This document shows positions 18,032 to 27,475 of a stretch of DNA of 64,000 nucleotides, one piece after another. Position 1 is the first letter of the stretch. Every line of letters begins with the position of its first letter. The notes under the pieces are model-generated. The model did not search any database and was not told where the DNA came from. It worked only from the letters and a program-made list of their open reading frames with translations. A program made the translations under genes and the position numbers. Location of the stretch: NCBI GenBank assembly GCA_023443455.1, contig JAEZUE010000047.1:124001-188000 (forward strand), given 5' to 3'. This stretch comes from Verrucomicrobiota bacterium. Lineage in GTDB: Bacteria > Verrucomicrobiota > Verrucomicrobiia > Opitutales > Opitutaceae.

Positions 18032-18106
18032 GGACGGACTGTGTTGAAGGGGTGCACCGCGCCCGAGGAGCGCGCAGGGGTTTGCCGGGGCCGGCAGCGG
18101 CCTAGC

Positions 18107-18472
18107 TCAGGCCGACTTCTTGTCGCTGTCGCTCTTTTTCTCGACGGCCTGGATGAAGCCCTTGGCGAGCTCGATCTTGGTGCCTTCGCCGATGCGGACG
18201 ACGAAACGATCCTCGCGCACGCTCACGATGGTGCCATAGATGCCGCCGTTGGTGAGCACATCGTCGCCGGACTTCAGCGCGGCGATCATCTTCTGATGTT
18301 CCTTCTGCTTCTTGCGCTGCGGGGCGATCATCAGGAACCACATCGCGGCCATGATCAGGATGAACGGCAGGAAGCTCATCAGGCCGCCGCCCGGGCCGCT
18401 CGGAGCGCCGGCAGGCGCGCTGGCTTGGGCGAAGATCGAGGGCAAGTCGGAGGAAAGGAGCATTTTGTGCAT
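18107..18472 (-). CDS. yajC: Preprotein translocase accessory protein YajC
   Basis: The protein has 121 residues from ATG 18472; an in-frame ATG at 18463 would give 118 and cannot be excluded, since neither has a Shine-Dalgarno sequence. There is one membrane helix (LMSFLPFILIMAAMWFLMIAP) followed by the YajC signature QRKKQKEHQKMIAALKSGD and DVLTNGGIYGTIVSV. YajC joins SecDF in the holotranslocon. The C-terminus is short and Lys/Ser-rich. The gene heads the yajC-secDF unit and is divergent from the arginine decarboxylase gene. Confidence 0.94.
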   Translation of the reverse strand: MHKMLLSSDLPSIFAQASAPAGAPSGPGGGLMSFLPFILIMAAMWFLMIAPQRKKQKEHQKMIAALKSGDDVLTNGGIYGTIVSVREDRFVVRIGEGTKIELAKGFIQAVEKKSDSDKKSA

Positions 18473-18618
18473 TGCGAAGGAGTGGAGTTCCGGGAAATGA
18501 AAGGGGCGATTCATCCCGGGCCCCTCTGCAAACGCAAGCCCAGAGCTTGGCGGCTCGCCCGGCCCAAGTCCGCTTTTTCGCCTCAACCTCGCTTCATCCC
18601 GTTTCTCCTCCGCCTCCG

Positions 18619-20637
<2,019 letters not shown>

Positions 20638-20672
20638 TCCGGCACGACCGGCCCGGCCCCGATGAGGTCAAC

Positions 20673-20740
20673 CTCTCCGACTGGACTCGCTCGACTTCCG
20701 CGGGCATGCCAGCCCGTAGGTCCATGTCTCCGACTGGACC
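20673..20740. repeat. Direct repeat and small hairpin downstream of speA
   Basis: TCTCCGACTGGAC occurs twice (near 20674 and 20727), flanking the hairpin CGGGC-ATGCCA-GCCCG at 20701-20716. The block sits in the 244-bp gap between the convergent speA and acyltransferase genes. It resembles a degenerate REP-type unit. No T-run follows. Confidence 0.4.
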
Positions 20741-20881
20741 CTACCGATTCTGCCCGCTCCCCGGCCCGCGCCAGCTAAACCGGCCACAGACGGGTCCTAC
20801 GTAACCATCCATCACCTACTCCTCCCGAAAGTTGGAGTTCGTGGTCGGCCGTTCGATGGTCGCGCGGCGCCGCGCGCCTCC

Positions 20882-21805
20882 TCACGGCGATGGCGCGTAG
20901 AGATCGGGGTAGCCTTCGCCGCGCCGCTTGAAACGCTTGTGCTGCCAAAGATACTGCTCCGGCGCCGCGCGCACGAAGCGCTCGATCACCGCGTTGATCA
21001 CAGTCGCCTCGGCGACGGGATCGGCCGGCAATTCCGCCAACGGTTCGCCGATGGTGATGCGGTAATGCCAGCGGCGCCCGCGCCGCTCGCGCACCGCCCC
21101 CCAGGGGATGACCAAGGCCTTGCCGAGCTTGGCGACCTTGCCGGTGGCGGCATTCGTCACCGCGGGCTCGCCGAAGAACGGCGCGAGCGCGGAATCCTTG
21201 ATCCGTTTTCCCTGGTCGGGCGCATACCAGAGCACGTCGCCTTCGCGCAGGGCGCGCACCGCGCCCTTCAGGTCGTCGGCCGCGAACATCCGGTGCAGCC
21301 GCCGCGTGCGCAGCCGCAGGATCTCGCGGGCGAAGACGGGATGGTTCGGATTGCGGTAGAAGGCGCTCAACGGCACGTGCAGGTTCGCCACGTATCCGGA
21401 AACTTCGATCGTGTGGAAGTGCGCGCTCAGGAGCAGCACACCGCGGCCCGCCGCCCGCGCCCCCTCGAGATGCTCCAGCCCCTCGACGCTGTAGCGCCCG
21501 GCGAAGCGGTCCCTCTCGCTGTAGTAGGAAATCAACGCCTCCATCAGGCCCATGCCGAACGATTCGTAACAGCGGCGGGCGAGCTGGCGTCGGGCCGGGG
21601 CGTCGAGTTCCGGAAAACAGATCGCGAGGTTGCGCTCGGTCACCGCGCGGCGGACCGGCACGACGAAGAACGCAAAGCGGCCCAGCCAACGCCCCAGCCA
21701 GAGCAGCAGTTCCCACGGCAGCGGCGCGAGCGCCCGCAGCAGGCCGACCACCAGCCAGGCGGGCCAGTAGTGCGGCAACCAGAGTCTCGCGGGGCGTTTC
21801 GGCAT
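20882..21805 (-). CDS. Lipid A biosynthesis (KDO)2-lipid acyltransferase family protein
   Basis: The protein has 307 residues from ATG 21805, the typical size of LpxL/LpxM-type (HtrB) late acyltransferases. An N-terminal membrane anchor (YWPAWLVVGLLRALAPLPW) precedes the catalytic HX4E motif H129/E134 (AHFHTIE). YRNPNHPVFAREI, APDQGKRIKDSALAPFFGEPA and a VPLA-type acceptor region also fit. It adds a secondary acyl chain to lipid A on the inner face of the inner membrane, indicating an LPS-bearing outer membrane. The start is 8 bp after panE, so the two are probably one operon. Which acyl position it serves cannot be told. Confidence 0.9.
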   Translation of the reverse strand: MPKRPARLWLPHYWPAWLVVGLLRALAPLPWELLLWLGRWLGRFAFFVVPVRRAVTERNLAICFPELDAPARRQLARRCYESFGMGLMEALISYYSERDRFAGRYSVEGLEHLEGARAAGRGVLLLSAHFHTIEVSGYVANLHVPLSAFYRNPNHPVFAREILRLRTRRLHRMFAADDLKGAVRALREGDVLWYAPDQGKRIKDSALAPFFGEPAVTNAATGKVAKLGKALVIPWGAVRERRGRRWHYRITIGEPLAELPADPVAEATVINAVIERFVRAAPEQYLWQHKRFKRRGEGYPDLYAPSP

Positions 21806-21813
21806 CGGCGGCT

Positions 21814-22737
21814 TCAGCCCGTCGCGCGGCCCGCGTTGAGGGCACGCAGCAGAGTGTACAGCATCTCCATGCGCGGGAGCGCGCAACCGGCCGCCGCGGC
21901 CCGGCGCACGGGCTCGCCCCAGATGCTCTCGACCTCGAGCGACCGCCCCGCCTGCCAGTCGAGCAGGCTCGAGGGCTTGTAGGCGCCCAGCGGCGGCGTG
22001 CGCGACATCTGGAAATCCGCGTAGCTCTCCGGGATCGCGAACCCCAGCGCCGCCGCCCCCCGCAGCACCTCCGACATCAGCTCGCGCGAGAGCCGCCCGA
22101 GCCCTTCGTCCGCGAGTATCACATCCGTCGTGACCCCGCCGGCGACGATCGTGAGCCCGTTGAACGGCACGTTCCACACCAGCTTCTTCCACCGCGCCTC
22201 CGCGAGGCTGTCCGTCGCCGAGGTGCGGATGCCCGCCGCCTTGAACAGCGCCACGATCTCCTGCAGCCGCGGCCCGGCCGGCCGGCCGAACTCGCCCAGC
22301 GTGACCGCCCCCTCAACCGGGTTGACGATCAGGCCCGGCTCGGTGCGGTTGATGCCGACGAAGCACAGCCCGCCGAAGGTGCGTTCGGCCCCCACCACCG
22401 CCGCCACGTCGTCCTCGGCGCCGAGGCCGTTCTGCAAGGTGAGCACGGCAGTGTCGGCATGGAGCAGCGGCGGGAGCACCCGGGCGAGTGCGGCGTTCGA
22501 GGTCGTCTTCCAGGCGACGATGACCAGATCCACCGGCCCCAATTCTTCGGTGGTCGCCGCGGCGGTCGGTCGCTCGATGCGGAACTCCCCGAACGGGGCC
22601 ACGACCCGCAGGCCACGCTCCCGCACGGCCGGAAGATCCGAGCGCATGAGGAAGCGCACATCGAAGCCGGCCCGGGCCAGCATCGCACCGTAGAATCCGC
22701 CAATGGCGCCCGAGCCGATGATCGCGATCGATTTCAT
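21814..22737 (-). CDS. panE: 2-dehydropantoate 2-reductase
   Basis: The protein has 307 residues from ATG 22737. It starts with the Rossmann fingerprint IAIIGSGAIGGFYGAMLA, followed by VIVAWKTTSN, LQNGLGAEDD and the catalytic segment ARWKKLVWNVPFNGLT. The C-terminal KPSSLLDWQAGRSLEVE is a ketopantoate-reductase signature. It reduces ketopantoate to pantoate with NADPH in pantothenate/CoA synthesis. It is first in a two-gene unit with the acyltransferase. A perfect 11-bp hairpin lies 74 bp upstream (22811-22838). Related enzymes can act on other 2-oxoacids, so the substrate is inferred. Confidence 0.93.
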   Translation of the reverse strand: MKSIAIIGSGAIGGFYGAMLARAGFDVRFLMRSDLPAVRERGLRVVAPFGEFRIERPTAAATTEELGPVDLVIVAWKTTSNAALARVLPPLLHADTAVLTLQNGLGAEDDVAAVVGAERTFGGLCFVGINRTEPGLIVNPVEGAVTLGEFGRPAGPRLQEIVALFKAAGIRTSATDSLAEARWKKLVWNVPFNGLTIVAGGVTTDVILADEGLGRLSRELMSEVLRGAAALGFAIPESYADFQMSRTPPLGAYKPSSLLDWQAGRSLEVESIWGEPVRRAAAAGCALPRMEMLYTLLRALNAGRATG

Positions 22738-22810
22738 GAGGAGTGCGCCCCCAACCTGCCCGCCGCGCCCTGCACGAGTCAACGTCGGCGTCGGGCCGCG
22801 TTCGCCGACC

Positions 22811-22838
22811 CGTGAGCGCCGCCCGGCCGGCGCTCACG
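22811..22838. promoter_or_regulatory. Perfect inverted repeat upstream of panE
   Basis: The arms CGTGAGCGCCG (22811-22821) and CGGCGCTCACG (22828-22838) are perfectly complementary around a 6-nt loop. It may be a hairpin in the panE leader or a dimeric binding site. It opens the long gene-free stretch up to 23548. Confidence 0.4.
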
Positions 22839-22971
22839 CCGTCAGGCGCCGGCAAACAACCGCGTCATGCCTCAGCGGACACAGCCTCGGCGCCGGGACA
22901 GGATCGCATCGTACCAAGCCGCACTGCCGGCGGGCACGTTCGTTCGCAATCCCGTGATACCCCCAAAACGG

Positions 22972-23085
22972 CTGGAGGCAGTGTGGGCCCCGCCGCGAAG
23001 AGTAGGCCGCTTCGGACATCTGCCTCCAGATCCGGCAAAAACCACGGCCGGCGTGCTCTCGCAAGTGCGCCGGCCGTTCTTTTGG
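22972..23085 (+). ncRNA. Possible structured small RNA ending in a terminator-like hairpin
   Basis: CTGGAGGCAG (22972-22981) pairs perfectly with CTGCCTCCAG (23020-23029), enclosing a GC-rich apical region with a further CGAAG/CTTCG pairing. About 15 nt later ACGGCCGGCG (23044-23053) pairs with CGCCGGCCGT (23068-23077), followed by TCTTTTGG. That order, a long stem then a strong hairpin with a T-rich tail, fits a short plus-strand RNA whose 5' end would lie upstream. No match to 6S, tmRNA, SRP or RNase P RNA could be recognised by eye. Confidence 0.35.
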
Positions 23086-23145
23086 CGAAAAAACGGTTCT
23101 CCCTTTCACCTGCCTTTCAACGACTTCCGGCAAATTTCACCACCA

Positions 23146-23489
23146 GTGAAAAGAATTCCGCCGAAAGATTGAACGGTTTTGCGCCGGCAACGTCTTTCTC
23201 CGTGCAACAACGTTTGCGGGTCTAGTTTCTCTCATAGCTTGTAGTTTGTTAGTCGGCTAAAGCGCTCGGGTAACCGAGCGCTTTAGCCGTTTCTGGGGCC
23301 CGAGATCCGCCGCAAAATGCCCGAACAGGTTTCTCGAAAAAACTTTCGCCGGATTTGAACGTTTCGCAGGCGCCAGCGTCTTTCCCCGTGTAAGCAAGTT
23401 TGCAGGGCTAGTTTCTCATAGTTTGTAGTTTGTTTAGTCGGCTGAAGCGTCCGGGAAACCGGGCGCTTCAGCCGTTTTGGGACCCGGCG
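23146..23489 (+). repeat. Tandem duplicated structured element with GNRA hairpins
   Basis: Two imperfect copies of about 150-185 bp follow each other (A near 23146-23305, B near 23331-23489). They share GTCTTTCTCCGTG-like, CTAGTTTCTC and ATAG(C/T)TTGTAGTTTGTT(T)AGT blocks, and each contains a 36-nt hairpin: 23254-23289 (16-bp stem, GTAA loop) and 23439-23474 (16-bp stem with one G-U, GAAA loop). The stems differ by two compensatory pair changes (A-T to G-C and T-A to C-G) and one C-G to U-G change, so base pairing appears to be maintained. The hairpins are followed by TTTC and TTTT, weak for terminators. Confidence 0.6.
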
Positions 23490-23548
23490 CTGGAGTCGCG
23501 GAGCAAAACGCGTTTGCAGAACCGGCGCGGCACGCCTCGCATGGGCCC

Positions 23549-24304
23549 ATGCCCGATTTCCGCGTCTTCTGCACGCCGCCGACCGCCGAGCCGACCGAGA
23601 TCCTGCTCGATGCCGACGAGAGCCACCACCTCGTCACCGTAAACCGGGCACGCGTCGGCAGCCCCGTCGTGGCGTTCGACGGCACCGGCCGGGAGTGGCA
23701 GTGCGAGCTGCTCGCCGCGGGGAAACGCGAGGCGCGCCTCGGTGTGCTCCGCGCCCATCGGGCCCCCGCCCTCCCCCACGAGCTCACGCTCGGCCAGGCG
23801 CTGCCCAAGGGGAAGACGATGGACTCGATCGTGCGCAAGGCGACGGAGATCGGCGTGTCGGCGATCGTGCCGCTGGTGAGCGAACGCACCGAGGTGCAGC
23901 TCGAGGCGGAGCGCAGGGAGAGCAAGGTGGAGAAGTGGCGGGCCGCGGCCGTCGAAGCGGCGAAGCAGTGCGGCAATCCGTTCCTGCCGCAAATCCACGC
24001 GGTGGAGACGCTCGCGACCTTCGTCGCACAGGCGCAGTCCTTCGACCTCCGGCTGGTCGCCAGCCTGCATCCGGGTGCCCAGTCTCTGAAGACCAGTCTC
24101 CGACGTTTCCGCGAGCGCACCGGGCGGGCGCCCAGGAAGGTGCTCTGGCTGGTCGGCCCGGAGGGAGACTTCAGCGCGGCGGAGATGGAGACCGTCGGCG
24201 CGGCCGGCTTCGAAGCGATCACGCTCGGGCCGCTCGTCCTGCGCTGCGAGACGGCGGCCGTGTACGCCCTGAGCATCCTCAGCTACGAGCTGCAGAACGA
24301 GTGA
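23549..24304 (+). CDS. rsmE: 16S rRNA (uracil-1498-N3)-methyltransferase
   Basis: The protein has 251 residues from ATG 23549; the upstream in-frame extension overlaps the hairpin element and is not conserved-looking. RsmE signatures include ADESHHLVTVNRARVG near the start, LGQALPKGKTMDSIVRKATEIG, VPLVSERTEV, and the SPOUT-fold knot WLVGPEGDFSAAEME with ITLGPLVLRCETAAVYAL near the end. It methylates the N3 position of U1498 (E. coli numbering) in 16S rRNA using SAM. The gene follows the duplicated RNA-like element and converges on the ABC exporter operon. Confidence 0.95.
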   Translation: MPDFRVFCTPPTAEPTEILLDADESHHLVTVNRARVGSPVVAFDGTGREWQCELLAAGKREARLGVLRAHRAPALPHELTLGQALPKGKTMDSIVRKATEIGVSAIVPLVSERTEVQLEAERRESKVEKWRAAAVEAAKQCGNPFLPQIHAVETLATFVAQAQSFDLRLVASLHPGAQSLKTSLRRFRERTGRAPRKVLWLVGPEGDFSAAEMETVGAAGFEAITLGPLVLRCETAAVYALSILSYELQNE

Positions 24305-24386
24305 CGCGCGAGGGGTCGCAGCTTTCTGCGCTCGAACCGGCAAGGACACGAGGGCCGGCCCTGCAGCCGAGCGGCATCGTGACCGC

Positions 24387-25082
24387 TCAGACGAAAAGGC
24401 CGTCGCGCATCGGGAGCACGACGTCGCAGCGCTGGGCGATCTCGGGGTTGTGCGTGACGAGCACGACCGCCTGACCGTTTTCACGCGCGAGCTTGCAGAG
24501 CAGCTCGAAGACGATCGCGGAGTTCGCCTGGTCGAGGTTGCCGGTCGGCTCGTCGGCGAGGACGATGGACGGGGAATTCGCGAGCGCCCGGGCGATGGCC
24601 ACACGCTGTTGTTCACCTCCGGAGAGCTGGGTGGCGAGGCGGTGGGTCTTGTCGCCCAGCCCCACGTCGGTGAGCAGCTGTTCCGCGCGGGCCTTCATGT
24701 GGTCCGGGCTCAGGCGGCCGAGCTTGCGCATCGGCATCATGACGTTCTCGAGCGCGGTGAACTCGGGGAGGAGAAAGTGGAACTGGAAGACGAAACCGAT
24801 GTGTTCGCAGCGGATCGCAGTACGGGCCACATCGTCGACCCCGGCCATGGGCTGGCCGTTGATCAACACCTCGCCGGCATCCGTGCGGTCGAGCAGACCG
24901 AGCAGATAGAGCAGCGTGCTCTTGCCGCAACCGGAGGGTCCGACGATGGCGTAGACCTTGCCCCGCTCGGCGGCGAAATCCACGCCGCGAAGGACGTGGA
25001 CGCGGCCCTCGCCCGTACCGAGATAGCGGTGCACGGCCTGGCAGGAGATCGCCAGATCGAGTGATGTTTCGGCGGCGCTCAT
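24387..25082 (-). CDS. ABC transporter ATP-binding protein, LolD/MacB type
   Basis: The protein has 231 residues from ATG 25082. It has Walker A GPSGCGKST (48-56), the Q-loop context FVFQFHFLLPEFTALENV typical of the LolD/MacB branch, signature LSGGEQQRVAIARAL, Walker B VLADEPTGNLD and the switch His in LVTHNPEIA. The start overlaps the permease stop by 4 bp (ATGA), indicating translational coupling. It powers the permease encoded just upstream. With HlyD-like and TolC-like genes in the same operon, a tripartite envelope exporter is more likely than lipoprotein release by LolCDE. Confidence 0.92.
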   Translation of the reverse strand: MSAAETSLDLAISCQAVHRYLGTGEGRVHVLRGVDFAAERGKVYAIVGPSGCGKSTLLYLLGLLDRTDAGEVLINGQPMAGVDDVARTAIRCEHIGFVFQFHFLLPEFTALENVMMPMRKLGRLSPDHMKARAEQLLTDVGLGDKTHRLATQLSGGEQQRVAIARALANSPSIVLADEPTGNLDQANSAIVFELLCKLARENGQAVVLVTHNPEIAQRCDVVLPMRDGLFV

Positions 25083-26317
25083 TGGGAAGTCCCCCGGATC
25101 ACGTCGCCCGGCTCCAGGCGAGCCGCCCGGCGGGCCGGAATCAGGCTCGCCATCATGACGACGACCCCGGCCGTCGCGGCCGCGGCCACGTAGTGCCAGA
25201 TCGACCAGGCGACGACGAAGCTGTCGGTCGAGAAGATGCCGCGGATGCGGATCGGAAGTCGGGATACGCCGTACGTCACGGACGCCCCGAAAAGCCAGCC
25301 GAGGAGCACGCCGCCGACCAGCACGATCGCACCCTGCCAGAGGAAGATGTGCGAGATGTCCTGCCGGGTGTAGCCCATGGAGCGCAGGATCGCGATCTCC
25401 TTGGTCTTCTCCATGACGATCATCGCCAGCGTATTGAACATTCCGAGGCCGGAGATGAGGATGATGGTGGAGACGGTGAGGGCCGAGGAGACGCGCAACG
25501 CCCGGAAGACCTCGAGCCAGGTCTTCTCGCGCACCTGCCACGGGTCGACGGCATGCTTGAGCGTCTCGCGCATGTGGAGCGCGTCGGCCGGCGCGCGGTC
25601 GCGGTTGGCCACGGCGACCTGGAGGAACGAGGCGCCGTTGGGCTTCTGCATGAGCGAGCGGCATTCCTGCATGTGCATGTAGATGCGCTGCCGGTCGATG
25701 TCGCTCACCCCGGTCTCGAAGAGGGCCGACACGCGATAGTGCCGCAGCTGGCCATTGGCCTCGAGCGCGAGGGAGTCGCCGACGTTGACCCCGAGGCGGT
25801 TGGCCAGTACCCGGCCCACAAGGACGCCGGTGGGGTTGATCTTGAAGTCGTTGAGATGGCCGAAGACGATCTGCTGCCCGAGGTCGGACACCTTGAGCAT
25901 GTCGTTGATGTTGAAGCCGTACACGCGGGCGGAATCGCTCCGGGTGCTGCTCCGGACGAGCACGGCCCCGGTGACGACCTCGGCGATGCCGGTGACGTTC
26001 TCGAACTGGGCGACGGCCTCGCGCAGCTTGTCGGGCTCCTGGATGCCTTCGACGTACTTGACGCTGTCGGCGTGCTCGAAGGCGAAGTTCGAGCCGTCGG
26101 ACGACATCGATTTGAGTGTATCCTGAATCCGGTCCTCGATGCGGATGGCGCCGTTGGTGCCGAGGATAGTCTTGATGAAGAACTCCTCGAAGCCGCTGGT
26201 CTGGGCCTGCGTGACGACGAAGAAACCCACGCCGAAGACGATGCCGGCCAGGCTCATGATCATGGACCGGCGCTTGGCGGTGAGGAACCGCAGCGCGATG
26301 CGAATGTTGGGCGACAT
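25079..26317 (-). CDS. ABC transporter permease, MacB/FtsX/DevC type
   Basis: The protein has 412 residues. It has an N-terminal membrane helix (SMIMSLAGIVFGVGFFVVTQ), a large periplasmic domain of about 230 residues containing GFNINDMLKVSDLG and ALEANGQLRHYRV, then three C-terminal helices (TVSTIILISGLGMFNTLAMIV; HIFLWQGAIVLVGGVLLGWL; WHYVAAAATAGVVVMMASL). TKEIAILRSMGYTRQDI and PARRAARLEPGDVIR are FtsX/MacB hallmarks. Type VII ABC permeases of this build act by mechanotransmission, pushing substrate through a TolC duct. Second-last gene of the minus-strand export operon; it starts 35 bp after the adaptor gene stop. Confidence 0.9.
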   Translation of the reverse strand: MSPNIRIALRFLTAKRRSMIMSLAGIVFGVGFFVVTQAQTSGFEEFFIKTILGTNGAIRIEDRIQDTLKSMSSDGSNFAFEHADSVKYVEGIQEPDKLREAVAQFENVTGIAEVVTGAVLVRSSTRSDSARVYGFNINDMLKVSDLGQQIVFGHLNDFKINPTGVLVGRVLANRLGVNVGDSLALEANGQLRHYRVSALFETGVSDIDRQRIYMHMQECRSLMQKPNGASFLQVAVANRDRAPADALHMRETLKHAVDPWQVREKTWLEVFRALRVSSALTVSTIILISGLGMFNTLAMIVMEKTKEIAILRSMGYTRQDISHIFLWQGAIVLVGGVLLGWLFGASVTYGVSRLPIRIRGIFSTDSFVVAWSIWHYVAAAATAGVVVMMASLIPARRAARLEPGDVIRGTSQ

Positions 26318-26352
26318 CGGTTAGGGTGCCGGAGCGGGGCGGGGTTGGCCGG

Positions 26353-27459
26353 TCATTGGGCCATCGAGGTCGACACCCGGTCGCCCGAGCGGAAGCGGTC
26401 GAGGTCCTCGACAACGACCAGCTCGCCCTCCTTGAGGCCGCGCAGGATCTCGACCGAATTGAGGCTCGCAAAACCGACCTCGACGGTGCGCAGCTCGACC
26501 CGGCCCTCATTGACCACAAAAATGCTGCGGCCGAGCAGGGCGCGGCGCGGGATGACGATGGCATCGTCACGGGCATCGACGATGATGTTCACCTCGCCGG
26601 TGATGCCGGGGACGAGCAGCTTGTGATCCATCTCCACGGAGAGGTGCACCATGTAGCGCTGGGTGAGCGGGTCGGCGGCGGGCAAAATCTTCACGACCGT
26701 GCCGGGGTATTGCGTGGCGCCGTAGCTGAGGAAGCGCAGGGTGGCGTGCTGCCCGATCCTCAAACCGGAGAAGTTCTCCTCGCTGATCTTCGCCTCGACC
26801 ACGCGGCTGTCGGCGATGATCGTGGCAACCGGCTCGCCCGAGGAGATGAGATCACCGGGGTTCGCGAAGATCACCGAGATGACCCCGTCGACGGGCGAGC
26901 GCACCGTCATGAGATCGCGTTTGCGCTGCATGACCTTGAGGTCGGTCTCGATGCGGGCGAGCGACTGCTGATTGGTCACATTCTCGAGCTCGAGCTTCTG
27001 CTCGAGCTGCTTGACCGCGCGGCGCTGTTTTTCGACATCGACGGCGGTCATCGTGCCCTGCTTGAAAAGCCGTTCGAAGTTCTCGAGCTGATCGGAGGCG
27101 TTCTGCAGGTCGAACTCGGTGGCCGATCCGATCTCGATGCGCTTCTTGATCGCGGCCTGATCGTTCTGCAACTGCTCGATCTGGAAATCAACGTCGGTCT
27201 TGTCCAGTTCGATGAGCACCCCGCCCTTCGCGACCTTGGCGCTGAGATCGAGTCTGCTTTCGAGGACACGACCGCCGACATCGCATTTCACCTGCAGCGC
27301 CCGCTCGGCCAAGACGGTGACCGAGCCCGGGACGGCGTTGATCGCCTTCTCGCGACTCGCGGCAACGACGCGTGCGTCGGGCCGCATCATCTGCAGACCG
27401 AACCAGGTGGCGACACCGACCAGAACAAGAATACCGAGGAACTTGAGTTTGAAGGACAT
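26353..27459 (-). CDS. Periplasmic adaptor (HlyD/MacA-type membrane fusion protein)
   Basis: The protein has 368 residues. A single N-terminal membrane anchor (FLGILVLVGVATWFGL) is followed by a biotinyl-lipoyl-like half (VKCDVGGRVLESRLDLSAKVAKGGVLIELDKTD), a long coiled coil (about residues 85-185), then MTVRSPVDGVISVIFANPGDLISSGEPV and the beta-barrel/membrane-proximal domain (RIGQHATLRFL). These proteins bridge an inner-membrane transporter to a TolC channel. The gene is 16 bp downstream of the TolC-like gene and 35 bp upstream of the permease, in one transcription unit. Confidence 0.92.
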   Translation of the reverse strand: MSFKLKFLGILVLVGVATWFGLQMMRPDARVVAASREKAINAVPGSVTVLAERALQVKCDVGGRVLESRLDLSAKVAKGGVLIELDKTDVDFQIEQLQNDQAAIKKRIEIGSATEFDLQNASDQLENFERLFKQGTMTAVDVEKQRRAVKQLEQKLELENVTNQQSLARIETDLKVMQRKRDLMTVRSPVDGVISVIFANPGDLISSGEPVATIIADSRVVEAKISEENFSGLRIGQHATLRFLSYGATQYPGTVVKILPAADPLTQRYMVHLSVEMDHKLLVPGITGEVNIIVDARDDAIVIPRRALLGRSIFVVNEGRVELRTVEVGFASLNSVEILRGLKEGELVVVEDLDRFRSGDRVSTSMAQ

Positions 27460-27475
27460 CAGGGGACGAAAAGGA

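Noticed and set aside
23254..23474. The two 36-nt hairpins taken simply as intrinsic terminators of panE or an RNA
   Set aside because: T-tracts are only 3-4 nt and panE points the other way; the duplicated flanks and covariation are not explained by termination alone.
22738..23548. tRNA, tmRNA, SRP RNA or RNase P RNA in the long gap
   Set aside because: None of the conserved cores of these RNAs (acceptor/T-loop, SRP GGAAGG loop, RNase P P4 signature) could be found on either strand.
24387..26317. Assignment as LolCDE lipoprotein-release system
   Set aside because: Only one permease is present and the operon contains adaptor and TolC-type genes, which fit a tripartite exporter better.
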